64,000 nt of DNA from JACCTU01 sp963788055 (GTDB lineage: Bacteria > Actinomycetota > Thermoleophilia > Gaiellales > Gaiellaceae). Both the position numbers and the translations under genes were made by a program. This document shows positions 8,788 to 16,907 of the stretch, piece after piece. How positions within the stretch are numbered: position 1 is the stretch's first letter; each line of letters begins with the position of its first letter. The notes under the pieces are model-generated. The model did no database searches. It was not told the origin of the DNA and was given only the letters and a program-made list of their open reading frames with translations. Where the stretch lies: assembly GCA_963788055.1 (NCBI GenBank), contig CAWBFA010000002.1, positions 62,001-126,000 on the forward strand. Reading direction: 5' to 3'.

Positions 8788-9212
8788 CGCGCCACAGCCT
8801 CGCTCGGCGCGGTCTCGCACTCGCGGCGGTCGCGCTCCTCGGAGGTGTCCTCGCGTTCGCAGCGGGCTCGTGGAACCGGGACGACGGCGGCAGCACACAG
8901 CCGGAAGCGCGCCCCGTGCCCGTCCCGGGGTCGGACTGGTACCGCGCCCTTGCAGCCCCGTACCCGGCGGACACGAAGAGGGAGCGGACCTCCTGCGGGC
9001 AGCTGCTCGGTCCGGGGACCCTCGGCGTCGCACACCCGGTGCTGCCGTGCGGCGTCAAGCTCTACATCTCCTACGGTGACAAGCTCGTCCTGACGCAGGT
9101 CGTCGACCGTGGCCCCGGCGCCCCCGGGCGGGACTTCGACCTCACACGCGCGCTCGCGGCTCGCCTGGGACTGGTGGGGACGCAGCAGATTCGCTGGCGC
9201 TACGCGCGTTAG
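8784..9212 (+). CDS. RlpA-like double-psi beta-barrel secreted protein
   Basis: Encodes 142 residues. An N-terminal signal/anchor is visible (RRGLALAAVALLGGVLAFAAGS, residues ~8-30), then a short linker and a double-psi beta-barrel of the RlpA/expansin-like type at ~65-140. Signatures are TSCGQLLGPGTLGVAHPVLPCG, with two Cys that could form a disulfide, and VVDRGP followed by DFDLTRALAARLGL. RlpA-family proteins cut denuded peptidoglycan glycan strands; whether this one is enzymatic is not shown. The start is TTG 8784, overlapping the previous TGA (TTGA), which places the signal sequence at the N terminus. Its operon partners suggest a cell-envelope function. Confidence 0.8.
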   Translation: MTRHSLARRGLALAAVALLGGVLAFAAGSWNRDDGGSTQPEARPVPVPGSDWYRALAAPYPADTKRERTSCGQLLGPGTLGVAHPVLPCGVKLYISYGDKLVLTQVVDRGPGAPGRDFDLTRALAARLGLVGTQQIRWRYAR

Positions 9213-9245
9213 GAGCGCTTCGGTCGCGGGTGGGAGACGAGGCGC

Positions 9246-9251
9246 TACGGT
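9246..9251 (+). promoter_or_regulatory. Candidate -10 (TACGGT) for leaderless mnmA
   Basis: TANNNT hexamer ending 6 nt before the mnmA ATG with no Shine-Dalgarno sequence. This is the spacing expected if transcription starts at the initiator A. Confidence 0.45.
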
Positions 9252-9257
9252 GCTCGG

Positions 9258-10517
9258 ATGATCGAGCTCCTGGGAGACTCGTCGCGCGGTGGCGACTGGG
9301 CGCTGGTTCGGCTCCGTGTGGACGGTGACAGAATCGTCGAAGCGGACGCCCCCGGGCTGTCCCGCGACCTCGAAGGGCTGACCTTGCTCGAGGCGGCGAC
9401 GGTCCCGGGCGAGACGCTCGCAGCCGACGCGCTTGCGAACGCCATCGGGCCGGTCGTCGGTGCACCGCCGGATCCCGGCCGGGTCGCCGTGGCGATGAGC
9501 GGAGGCGTCGACAGCGCGGTCGCGCTGCTGCACGCCGGCTCGGACGCAGTCGGAGTGACCCTGAGGCTCTGGCTCGATCCAGAGGGCCCGAGCGCGGAGC
9601 GCGCGTGCTGCTCCCCCGACGCCGTGATCGCCGCGCGGGAGGCTTGTCACGCACTCGGCCGGCCGCACGTCACGCTTGACCTTCGAGAAGAGTTCAGGCG
9701 CGCGATCGTCGAGCCGTTCGTGCGCGGCTACGCACGAGGCGAGACGCCGAACCCCTGCATCGCGTGCAACGGAAGCTTTCGGTTCGCAGAGCTTCTCGCG
9801 TTCGCCACGAGGGTCGGTGCGTCGCGCCTCGCGACCGGGCACTATGCGCGGATCGTTTCGCGAGGTGGTTTGCTGCTTCTCGCGCGCGCGGCAGACCGTG
9901 AGAAGGATCAGTCGTACATGCTCGGCCGCCTCGATCCTGCGTTCCTCGACCGTCTCTGGTTCCCGCTCGGTGAGCAGACCAAGGCGGTGACGCGCGCGGA
10001 GGCCGAGGCCGCCGGACTCGCGGCTGCGGGCCGCGCAGAGAGCCAGGAGGCCTGCTTCCTCGCGGGCGGTGACTATCGCGCCTTCCTCGAGCGTCGTGGA
10101 CTGAACGGGGACGGGCCGATCGTCGACGAGGACGGCCGCGAGCTGGGTCGGCACGGCGGCGTGTGGCGCTTCACGCCGGGTCAGCGGCGAGGACTCGGCA
10201 TCGCGTCGTCCGCTGCGCCGCTCTACGCAGTCAGGACCGACGCCGCGACCTCGACGCTCGTCGTGGGACCGCAGGAGTCGCTCGCGACGACGAGCGTCTC
10301 GGCTCGCGGCCGGCTGTTCGTCGACGTGGAGCGTGTCGAGGCGAAGCTCCGTTACCGCTCACCCGGAATCGGAGCTCGAGTCATCGCCGAGGAGCGCGGT
10401 TTCCAGCTCCAGCTCGACCGGCCGGCTTTCGCCGTCGCTGCGGGCCAGGCCGCTGTTTTGTACGACGACGACGCGATCGTCGGGTCAGGTGTGATCACGG
10501 GCGGCGCGGACGCCTAA
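9258..10517 (+). CDS. mnmA: tRNA-uridine 2-sulfurtransferase with extra N-terminal domain
   Basis: Thiolates U34 of Lys, Glu and Gln tRNAs using ATP and a relayed persulfide. The MnmA part starts near residue 75: PP-loop AMSGGVDSA (79-87), GETPNPCIACN with Cys167 and Cys170, TGHYAR, EKDQSYML, and the second catalytic Cys266 in ESQEACFLAGG. FTPGQRRGLG and the C-terminal beta-barrel follow. At 419 residues it is about 60 longer than usual. The extra residues 1-74 contain VDGDRIVEADA and LLEAATVPGETLAADALANAIG, resembling a shrunken NifU/IscU-type scaffold domain but without any cysteine. ATG 9258 is the only start consistent with the candidate promoter. The MnmA assignment is firm; the origin of the extra domain is inference. 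Confidence 0.93.
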   Translation: MIELLGDSSRGGDWALVRLRVDGDRIVEADAPGLSRDLEGLTLLEAATVPGETLAADALANAIGPVVGAPPDPGRVAVAMSGGVDSAVALLHAGSDAVGVTLRLWLDPEGPSAERACCSPDAVIAAREACHALGRPHVTLDLREEFRRAIVEPFVRGYARGETPNPCIACNGSFRFAELLAFATRVGASRLATGHYARIVSRGGLLLLARAADREKDQSYMLGRLDPAFLDRLWFPLGEQTKAVTRAEAEAAGLAAAGRAESQEACFLAGGDYRAFLERRGLNGDGPIVDEDGRELGRHGGVWRFTPGQRRGLGIASSAAPLYAVRTDAATSTLVVGPQESLATTSVSARGRLFVDVERVEAKLRYRSPGIGARVIAEERGFQLQLDRPAFAVAAGQAAVLYDDDAIVGSGVITGGADA

Positions 10518-10533
10518 GATCGCCTCCGTACAC

Positions 10534-11004
10534 GTGTCGCCATTCCTGGCCTTCAGCTGGAACGACCTCGCCGAGCTCGCGCTCGCCGTCTTCCTCTTCA
10601 CCGTCGGGCTGTCGCTCGCCTACATGTTCGTCCGCCTGGGCGGAACTCTCGGGCGGCTCTCCGCGTTCATCAAGGGAACACAGGATGAGCTCCTGCCCGT
10701 GATCAACAAGACCGGAGGGACGGTGGATCGGGTGAACGCGCAGCTCGACAAGGTCGATCTCGTGACGGACAGCGCCGTCGACGCCGCAGACAGCGTCGAC
10801 ACGGCGGTCCGTGCGGTGAGCTTCGCGATTCAACGTCCCGTGCAGAAGGTCGCCGCCTTCGCCGCCGGCATCGCCCACGGCGTCGCGGCCCTTCGGGTCG
10901 AACGCGACGTGGGCGTCGCCGTGCAGCGCGCGAAAGAGGCTGCCGCGCGGCGCGAAGCGGAGCTCGCGGAGGAACTGCGACGCGTGGACCGAGAACACCC
11001 GTGA
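10534..11004 (+). CDS. DUF948-like membrane protein
   Basis: A 156-residue protein with one N-terminal membrane helix (ELALAVFLFTVGLSLAYMFVRLG, ~residues 13-35), then a long amphipathic helical region with the DUF948 pattern: repeated spacing of Val, Asp and Leu in VNAQLDKVDLVTDSAVDAADSVDTAVRAV. The C-terminal helix is charged. DUF948 (YtxG-like) proteins are found near general-stress and sigma-B systems in Gram-positives, which fits the sigma/anti-sigma pair immediately downstream. GTG 10534 starts 16 nt after mnmA; a TAAGAT hexamer (10515-10520) overlapping the mnmA stop could be a promoter. The stop overlaps the next GTG by 4 nt. Confidence 0.75.
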   Translation: MSPFLAFSWNDLAELALAVFLFTVGLSLAYMFVRLGGTLGRLSAFIKGTQDELLPVINKTGGTVDRVNAQLDKVDLVTDSAVDAADSVDTAVRAVSFAIQRPVQKVAAFAAGIAHGVAALRVERDVGVAVQRAKEAAARREAELAEELRRVDREHP

Positions 11005-11375
11005 GCGCGGACGAGATCACGCTTCACCTGCCGCGCGAACGGCCGTTCTTCGGCGTCGCCCATCTCGTCGTCGGGGGCCTGGCCGTGCGTCACGACCTGA
11101 GCTTCGAGCAGCTCGAGGATCTACAGGTCGCGGTCGGCGAGCTGCTCGAACAGCAGGAGACAGAGCACGAGATCACCGTCTCCGTGCGCGTCGAGGGCGA
11201 CACGATTCACGCACTGGTCGGGCCCTTCGACGAGACGCTCGAGCACGAGCTTGCGCGGGATTCGGGCGATGCCGTCGGCCTCAGGCGCGTGCTCGAGACC
11301 GTCGTCGACGGTGTCGAGGTGACGAACCGCGATGGGCAGCCGTGGGTTGAGTTGACGAAGGCGACGGGACGCTGA
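11001..11375 (+). CDS. Degenerate RsbW/SpoIIAB-type anti-sigma factor
   Basis: A 124-residue protein whose position directly before a SigB/SigF-type sigma factor, and whose fold pattern (GVAHLVVGGLAVRHDLSFEQLEDLQVAVGELL ... GLRRVLETVVDGVEV), indicate the GHKL anti-sigma kinase family. The expected N-box Asn (usually in a SEAVTNA-like segment) is replaced in DLQVAVGELLEQQ. No DxGxG ATP-contact motif is visible in VRVEGDTIHALVGPFDE. It may therefore bind the sigma factor without being an active Ser kinase, or use nucleotide weakly. It overlaps the sigma gene by one base (TGATG), so the two are co-translated. No RsbV-like antagonist gene is nearby. Confidence 0.7.
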   Translation: MSADEITLHLPRERPFFGVAHLVVGGLAVRHDLSFEQLEDLQVAVGELLEQQETEHEITVSVRVEGDTIHALVGPFDETLEHELARDSGDAVGLRRVLETVVDGVEVTNRDGQPWVELTKATGR

Positions 11376-12145
11376 TGCCGGACCGGAACGATCGCGAGCT
11401 GCTGCGCCGCTATCACGAGGACGGCGATCTCCAGGCCCGCGAACAGCTGATCGAGCACTACATGTCACTCGTCCGCTCGCTCGCGCGGCGCTACTCGTAT
11501 CGGGGCGAGCAGCTCGACGACCTCGTCCAGATCGGCGCGATCGGGCTGATCAAGGCGATCGACCGTTTCGACCTCGAGCGCGGCGTGGAGCTGACGACGT
11601 ACGCGACGCCGAACATCATCGGCGAGATCAAGCGCCACTTCCGCGACAAGGGCTGGGCTGTCCGCGTGCCGCGCGGGCTTCAGGAGCTGAACGTGCAGCT
11701 GTCGCGGCTGGTCGAGCAGCTGACGGTGCAGCTCGGCCGGTCTCCGACGATCACCGAGCTGGCGAAAGCGTCCGACTCGACCGAGGAGGAAGTGCTCGAG
11801 GCGTTGGAGAGCGGCCGCGCGTACTCCTCGCTGTCGCTCTCGTCGGGGGGTGGCGACGGGGAGGACGACCTCGACCCGCTCGAGTCGATCGGCGAGGAGG
11901 AGCACGAGTACGAGGTCTCGGAGGACCGAGCCGTGCTCGAGCCTGGCTTTCGCGCGCTCGACGACCGCGAGCGCCGCATCCTGCACTTGCGCTTCTTCGA
12001 CGGGCTCACGCAGTCGCAGATCGCCCAGCAGGTCGGGATCTCGCAGATGCACGTCTCGCGCCTGATCCGCCGCTCGCTCGAGAAGATCCGCGCCGAGATC
12101 GTGGAGGAAGAGGAAACGGAACCCCGCCGGGCCGCGAACGGCTAG
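11375..12145 (+). CDS. SigB/SigF/SigG-family RNA polymerase sigma factor
   Basis: A 256-residue group 3 sigma factor. Region 2 includes HYMSLVRSLARRYSYRGEQLDDLVQIGAIGLIKAIDRFDLERGVELTTYATPNIIGEIKRHFRDKGWAVRVPR split over residues ~25-100. Region 3 runs from ~100 to 150. Region 4 has an HTH in DGLTQSQIAQQVGISQMHVSRLIRRSLEKIR at ~207-237. An acidic Gly/Asp-rich linker (~152-175) precedes region 4 and is unusually long. Co-translation with the anti-sigma protein suggests release-controlled activity, as in stress or development sigma factors; the stimulus is unknown. It ends the unit before a 227-nt gap. Confidence 0.93.
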   Translation: MPDRNDRELLRRYHEDGDLQAREQLIEHYMSLVRSLARRYSYRGEQLDDLVQIGAIGLIKAIDRFDLERGVELTTYATPNIIGEIKRHFRDKGWAVRVPRGLQELNVQLSRLVEQLTVQLGRSPTITELAKASDSTEEEVLEALESGRAYSSLSLSSGGGDGEDDLDPLESIGEEEHEYEVSEDRAVLEPGFRALDDRERRILHLRFFDGLTQSQIAQQVGISQMHVSRLIRRSLEKIRAEIVEEEETEPRRAANG

Positions 12146-12171
12146 CCCGTTCAGGTCAGGCCCCCGAAGGC

Positions 12172-12209
12172 GGAACACCCCCACCCGGGGTGGGGAAGTC
12201 GGGTGTTCC
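12172..12209. terminator. Nested inverted repeat after sigma factor gene
   Basis: Outer arms GGAACACCC (12172-12180) and GGGTGTTCC (12201-12209) are perfectly complementary, with an inner CCACCCGGGGTGG palindrome at 12181-12193. It lies 26 nt after the sigma factor stop. There is no T-run, so it may be a rho-assisted or bidirectional stop, or a palindromic operator. The rest of the gap to alaS holds nothing else I can identify except the -10 below. Confidence 0.5.
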
Positions 12210-12360
12210 ACCCGCCTCCCGCGGTCGAGCGTACTCCGGATACCACCACGCGTCTGTGACGAGATGTGCCGGGTCTGCGCCGAGTTTTCCACCCGACGCG
12301 CCGCGTCTTCACCGTGCTCGGGGACGGTTGCCAGGCGGCCGAGCGCGCGGAAGGCGGCCG

Positions 12361-12366
12361 TACACT
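12361..12366 (+). promoter_or_regulatory. Candidate -10 (TACACT) for leaderless alaS
   Basis: TACACT ends exactly 6 nt before the alaS GTG at 12373, with no Shine-Dalgarno sequence. No convincing -35 was found 17 nt upstream. Confidence 0.45.
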
Positions 12367-12372
12367 AGAGCC

Positions 12373-14916
12373 GTGAAGACGACGGCAGAGCTGCGCGAGG
12401 GCTTTCTCGGCTTCTTTGAGGAGCGCGGACACATGCGGTTTCCGTCCTGGTCGCTCATCCCGCCGCCGGAGGATCCCTCGACGCTCTTCATCTCGGCCGG
12501 CATGCAGCCGCTGAAGCCGTACTTCTCGGGGCAGAAGGAGCCGCCGGCGCCGCGGTTCACGACCGTCCAGAAGGTGTTGCGCGCGGGCGGGAAGGACACG
12601 GATCTCGACGAGGTCGGGCTGACCGCCCGCCACGCGTCGATGTTCGAGATGCTCGGCAACTTCTCGTTCGGCGACTACTTCAAGGACGGCGCGATCGACT
12701 ACGCCTGGGAGTTCGTCACCGAGCACATGCGCCTCGAGCCTGAACGCCTGTGGGCGTCGGTCTTCGCGGGCGACCCGGAGCTCGGTCTCGGCGAGGACGA
12801 CGTCGCGGTCGCCGGCTGGATCCGCAAGGGCGTCCCGTTGGAGCGAATCGTCGCCTTCCCGCGCTCGGAGAACTTCTGGGGCCCCGCAGGCGACACCGGG
12901 CCGTGCGGCCCCTGCTCGGAGCTCCACTACGACCGCGGCGAGGAACACGGCTGCGGGCAGGGCGACTGCGGGCCCAACTGCGAGCGATGCGACCGGTTCA
13001 TCGAGTTCTGGAACCTCGTCTTCATGGAGTACGACCTCCACGCCGACGGCTCGCTCACGCCGCTGCCGAAGCAGAACATCGACACCGGGATGGGGCTCGA
13101 GCGCAGCGCGATGCTGCTGCAGGAGGCGCCTTCGATCTTCGACACGGACGGCTTCCGCCTGATCATGGACTGGATCGAGCAGGAGTCCGGCGTCCCGTAC
13201 GACGCCTCGGCTTCGGCCACGAAGGCGCACCGAGTGATCACCGACCATGCCCGCGGGATGACGTTCCTGGCCGCCGAGGGGATCACCCCCTCGAACGAGG
13301 GCCGCGGCTACGTGATGCGGCGGCTGATCCGCCGCGCGGTCGTGCAGGCGCGGAGGATCGGCCTCGACGACGTCTACCGCATCTCGCGGATCGTCGTCGA
13401 GCAGGTCGGCCCCTGGTACCCCGAGGTCGTCGAGCACGCCGACGAGATCGAGCGCGTGCTGCAAGGCGAGGAGGAGCGGTTCCGCGACACGCTCGAGCGA
13501 GGCCTTCGCGAGTTCGACGCGCTCTCGGGACGCGACGCGATCTCCGGCGAAGCGGCGTTCACCCTCGCCGCCACGTATGGATTCCCGCTTGAGCTGACCG
13601 TGGAGCTCGCGGAGGAGCGTGGCCAGCCCGTCGACGTGGACGGCTACCGGCGCGCGATGGCGGAGCATCGCGAGATCTCACGCGCGGGCGGCGCGTTCGA
13701 CATCTCCACCTCGCTCCTGGAGGGTCCGCGCAGCGAGTTCGTCGGCTACGAGCGCACAGATGTCCTCACGGCCATCCTCGCCTACGAGGATCGCGGCGAC
13801 GGAACCTTCGACGCAAAGCTGGAGGAGTCGCCGTTCTATGCGGAGGGTGGGGGCCAGGTCTCCGACGCCGGATACATCGAGCACGACGAGACCGGTGTGC
13901 GCGCCGAACTGATCCGGGCGACTCGGATCGGCGACGATCAGGTGCTGACGTTCCAGGGCGAAGGCTTCGGCGCAGGCGCTCGCGTCCGGGCGGTCGTTCC
14001 CTGGTCGGTCCGCTACCCGACGATGGCGAACCACACGGGCACGCACCTGCTGCACGCTGCGCTGCACGAGGTGCTCGGCGAGCATGCGAAGCAGGCAGGC
14101 TCGGCCGTCCGTCCCGACAAGCTCCGGTTCGACTTTACGCACGGCCAGGCGCTCACGTCGGAGGAACGTGAGGAGGTCGAGAGGCTCGTGAACGAGAAGG
14201 TGTTCGAGAACCTGCCGGTGCGTACGTACGTCACCCCGCTCGAGGAGGCGCGCAAGCTCGGCGCGATGATGCTCTTCGGCGAGAAGTACGGGGAGGAGGT
14301 GCGGGTCGTCGAGATCGACGACTACTCACGCGAGCTCTGCGGCGGCACGCACGTCCGCTCGACCGCAGAGGTCGGGCCGTTCGCGATCCTCTCCGAGGGC
14401 TCTGTGGGCTCGGGCGTCCGGCGCATCGAGGCCGTGACCGCAGGCGAGGCGTGGGCGCTGCTCCGAGCACGTGCCGACGAGGCCGACGAGCTCCGGCTCG
14501 AGCTCGACAAGGCGCGCAAGGAATCGCGCAGGACGAAGGCCGACACGGCGGGTCCGGAGGTCGTCGACGAGCGCCGCAGCGAGGCAGGCAACGTGCACGT
14601 GATCGTCGTCGAGGCCAAGGCCGCGTCCACGGACGACCTGCTCGAGCTCTCCGACAAGCTGAAGCAGCAGCACGCGCCGGCCGCGATCGTGCTCGGCGCG
14701 CGCGAGGACGGCACCGCGCATTTGATCCTCAACTTCGACCGCTCGCTCGAGGCGCGCGGCCTGAACGCGGGCGACGTCGTGAAGCAGGCGGCAGCGCTGA
14801 TGGGAGGCGGGGGCGGGGGCCGGCCGACGATGGCCCGCGCCGGAGGAAAGCAGCCCGAGCGGCTCGGCGAAGCGCTCGCCGAGGCCGAGAGACTGATCAT
14901 CTCCGCACTGAGTTGA
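12373..14916 (+). CDS. alaS: Alanyl-tRNA synthetase
   Basis: Charges tRNA-Ala and edits Ser/Gly mischarging. The 847-residue product has the class II catalytic core (LREGFLGFFEERGH start, FISAGMQPLKPYF, RHASMFEMLGNFSFGDYF, ENFWGPAGDTGPCGPCSE). The editing domain shows HTGTHLLHAALHEVLG and the Cys/His zinc site ELCGGTHVRSTAEVG. The C-terminal DHHA1 domain has the Gly-rich LMGGGGGGRPTMARAGGK signature. The start GTG 12373 gives the standard VKTTAELREGFL N terminus; the frame stays open further upstream but without similarity. It leads the alaS-ruvX-mltG-aroE chain of overlapping genes. Confidence 0.97.
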   Translation: MKTTAELREGFLGFFEERGHMRFPSWSLIPPPEDPSTLFISAGMQPLKPYFSGQKEPPAPRFTTVQKVLRAGGKDTDLDEVGLTARHASMFEMLGNFSFGDYFKDGAIDYAWEFVTEHMRLEPERLWASVFAGDPELGLGEDDVAVAGWIRKGVPLERIVAFPRSENFWGPAGDTGPCGPCSELHYDRGEEHGCGQGDCGPNCERCDRFIEFWNLVFMEYDLHADGSLTPLPKQNIDTGMGLERSAMLLQEAPSIFDTDGFRLIMDWIEQESGVPYDASASATKAHRVITDHARGMTFLAAEGITPSNEGRGYVMRRLIRRAVVQARRIGLDDVYRISRIVVEQVGPWYPEVVEHADEIERVLQGEEERFRDTLERGLREFDALSGRDAISGEAAFTLAATYGFPLELTVELAEERGQPVDVDGYRRAMAEHREISRAGGAFDISTSLLEGPRSEFVGYERTDVLTAILAYEDRGDGTFDAKLEESPFYAEGGGQVSDAGYIEHDETGVRAELIRATRIGDDQVLTFQGEGFGAGARVRAVVPWSVRYPTMANHTGTHLLHAALHEVLGEHAKQAGSAVRPDKLRFDFTHGQALTSEEREEVERLVNEKVFENLPVRTYVTPLEEARKLGAMMLFGEKYGEEVRVVEIDDYSRELCGGTHVRSTAEVGPFAILSEGSVGSGVRRIEAVTAGEAWALLRARADEADELRLELDKARKESRRTKADTAGPEVVDERRSEAGNVHVIVVEAKAASTDDLLELSDKLKQQHAPAAIVLGAREDGTAHLILNFDRSLEARGLNAGDVVKQAAALMGGGGGGRPTMARAGGKQPERLGEALAEAERLIISALS

Positions 14917-15296
14917 AGGTGCTCGCGCTCGACTACGGCGCCGCTCGCACAGGCGTGGCGGTCTCCGACCCGACGGGCACGCTCGCCCGTCCCCTCTGCG
15001 TCGTCGAGCGCGCGGCCTCGGAGGCCGGGCTCGCGCGGTTGGCGCAACTCGTCCGCGACGAGCAGGCCGACCGCGTCGTCGTCGGGCTCCCGCTGACGCT
15101 GCGCGGCGAGCGAGGGCCGCAGGTCGGCGAGACCGAGCGGTTCCTCGAAGCGCTTCGCGCGGTACTCGACGTTCCGGTGGACACCTTCGACGAGCGTTTC
15201 ACGACCGTCCTCGCCGCGCGCGGCGGCGACGCGCCCGAAGACGCACGCGCGGCCGCGCACCTTCTCACCTCGTACCTGGCGTGGGCGAGCAGGTAA
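14913..15296 (+). CDS. ruvX: Holliday junction resolvase-like RuvX/YqgF
   Basis: A 127-residue RNase H-fold nuclease. YqgF/RuvX proteins process pre-16S rRNA ends and have been proposed to resolve Holliday junctions. Visible signatures are LALDYGAARTGVAVSDP (catalytic Asp), DRVVVGLPLTLRGERGPQ, and DTFDERFTTVLA with the second acidic cluster, ending in DARAAAHLLTSYL. TTG 14913 overlaps the alaS stop (TTGA); GTG 14919 is an alternative start two codons later. The 3' end overlaps mltG by 16 nt. The alaS-ruvX-mltG order is common in bacteria. Confidence 0.93.
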   Translation: MKVLALDYGAARTGVAVSDPTGTLARPLCVVERAASEAGLARLAQLVRDEQADRVVVGLPLTLRGERGPQVGETERFLEALRAVLDVPVDTFDERFTTVLAARGGDAPEDARAAAHLLTSYLAWASR

Positions 15297-16198
15297 TCCC
15301 GCCCGTTCGCGGGCGCCCGCGCCCCAGCCGCAGGCAGCTGCGCACGCGGCGGGCGCTGGCCTTGGCGGGGCTGCTCGGAGCGCTCGCAGTCGTCGGCGTG
15401 CTCGGCTCGCTCGCGCTCGGCGCGTTCCGCGAGACGTCTCCGCCGCCGGCCCCGGTGGTCGCACCTCCGCCGAAGCCGCTCAAGATCGTGTTCCCCGAGG
15501 GGTTCACGATCGAGCAGATGGCCGAGCGCATCACCGCGGTGAACACGATCGCGAAGCAGCGGCGCAACGTGAAGCCGAAGCTTCGCGCAGCGGAGTACGA
15601 GCGGCTGACGCGCCGGTCGAAGCTCCCGGGTCAGTTCGCCGGCGACGGCAAGTCCAGGCCGCTCGAGGGCTTCCTCTTCCCCGCGACCTACGAGTTCCTG
15701 CCGAAGACGACGACCAGGCAGCTCGTGAACAAGCAGCTCGTCGCGTTCCACAAGGCGTGGGACCAGCTCGACCTCGGCTACGCGCGGTCGAAGAACCTCA
15801 CGCCGTACGACGTGCTGATCATCGCCTCGATGGTGGAGAAGGAGACGCTCGCGCCCGAGGAGCGACCGAAGGTCGCGGCCGTGATCTACAACCGGCTCAA
15901 GGCCGGGATGACGCTCGGGATCGATGCGACGCTTCGTTACGGCCTCGACATCCCGCCGACGGAGTCGATTCGGCAGTCGCAGCTCGACTCGAACAACCCG
16001 TACAACACACGGAAGCTGCCGGGGCTGCCCCCGACGCCGATCGCGAACCCCGGCCTCGCTTCGATGCAGGCCGCTGCCCACCCGGCCAAGGTCGACTACC
16101 TCTTCTTCGCTCGGAAGCCCGACAAGGTGCACCACTTCTTCACGGCGAACGAAGCCGAGTTCCTGCGGTACCTCGCCCAGCACGGCTACGGCGGATGA
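15281..16198 (+). CDS. mltG: Endolytic murein transglycosylase MltG
   Basis: Cuts nascent peptidoglycan strands at the membrane and sets glycan chain length. The 305-residue protein has a basic cytoplasmic N terminus, one membrane helix at ~residues 25-48 (ALALAGLLGALAVVGVLGSL), a proline-rich linker and the YceG domain. Conserved features are GFLFPATYEF, the catalytic Glu186 in ASMVEKET, KVAAVIYNRLKAGMTLGIDAT and YNTRKLPGLPPTPIANPG. It is slightly shorter than typical (~330-380), mostly in the N-terminal LysM-like part. The gene overlaps ruvX by 16 nt. Confidence 0.95.
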   Translation: MGEQVIPPVRGRPRPSRRQLRTRRALALAGLLGALAVVGVLGSLALGAFRETSPPPAPVVAPPPKPLKIVFPEGFTIEQMAERITAVNTIAKQRRNVKPKLRAAEYERLTRRSKLPGQFAGDGKSRPLEGFLFPATYEFLPKTTTRQLVNKQLVAFHKAWDQLDLGYARSKNLTPYDVLIIASMVEKETLAPEERPKVAAVIYNRLKAGMTLGIDATLRYGLDIPPTESIRQSQLDSNNPYNTRKLPGLPPTPIANPGLASMQAAAHPAKVDYLFFARKPDKVHHFFTANEAEFLRYLAQHGYGG

Positions 16199-16232
16199 CC
16201 TCGCCTCGCTGGGCGCGAACCGAGGTCACTTC

Positions 16233-16907
16233 GTGATCACCGCGGCGACGCGACTCGTCGCACTGCTCGGCCACCCCGTCGACCACTCGCTCTCGCCCCG
16301 GATGCAGAACACGGCCTTCGCCGCCCTCGCGCTCGACTGGGCCTACGTCGCCCTCGACGTGCCGCCCGAACGCCTCGAGGAAGCGGTGCGCGGCCTCGCC
16401 GCGGCAGGCTTCACGGGCGCGAACGTCACGGCGCCGCACAAGCTCGCGGTCGCGAGGCTCGTCGAGACGGATGAGCCGTCCGTGAACACGCTCGTCTTTC
16501 GCGACGGCCGGATCGAGGGCACGTCGACCGACGCGGCCGTGCTCGCAGGCCTCGTGGCAGAGCACCCGGTCGTGCTCGGTGACGGCGGCGCCGCGCAGGC
16601 GTTCCTGCACGCGCTTCCTCACGCGCGCGCATTCGCGCGGCGCGGTGAGTGGCCGCCGATAGTCGGCAACGCTGATCTCGTCGTCAACGCGACCTCCGCG
16701 CGAGCTGAGGTCCTCGTCCAGCTGCACGAGGGCCAGACACTCGTCGACCTGCCGTACCCCGACTCGGCGACCGCTCGCGCCGCGCGCGACTCGGGCGCGC
16801 GAGTCGTGGAGGGACTGGACGTCCTCGTCGCGCAGGGTGCCGCGTCGTTCGAGCTCTGGACCGGGCTGCCGGCGCCGGTCGAGGTGATGAGCGGAGCTCT
16901 CCGCTAG
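16233..16907 (+). CDS. aroE: Shikimate dehydrogenase, short form
   Basis: NADPH-dependent reduction of 3-dehydroshikimate. The N-terminal substrate domain is clear: LLGHPVDHSLSPRMQNTAF, ANVTAPHK with the catalytic Lys, and GTSTDAAV with the catalytic Asp (the usual GxNTD is GTSTD). The nucleotide-binding part is compact (VVLGDGGAAQAFLHAL), and the end GLDVLVAQGAASFELWTG matches the family. At 224 residues it is about 45 shorter than usual, with the loss in the Rossmann half. GTG 16233 is the only start that retains the N-terminal strand. A 13-codon reading frame links the mltG stop to this start. It opens an aro cluster interrupted only by a pseudogene. Confidence 0.88.
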   Translation: MITAATRLVALLGHPVDHSLSPRMQNTAFAALALDWAYVALDVPPERLEEAVRGLAAAGFTGANVTAPHKLAVARLVETDEPSVNTLVFRDGRIEGTSTDAAVLAGLVAEHPVVLGDGGAAQAFLHALPHARAFARRGEWPPIVGNADLVVNATSARAEVLVQLHEGQTLVDLPYPDSATARAARDSGARVVEGLDVLVAQGAASFELWTGLPAPVEVMSGALR

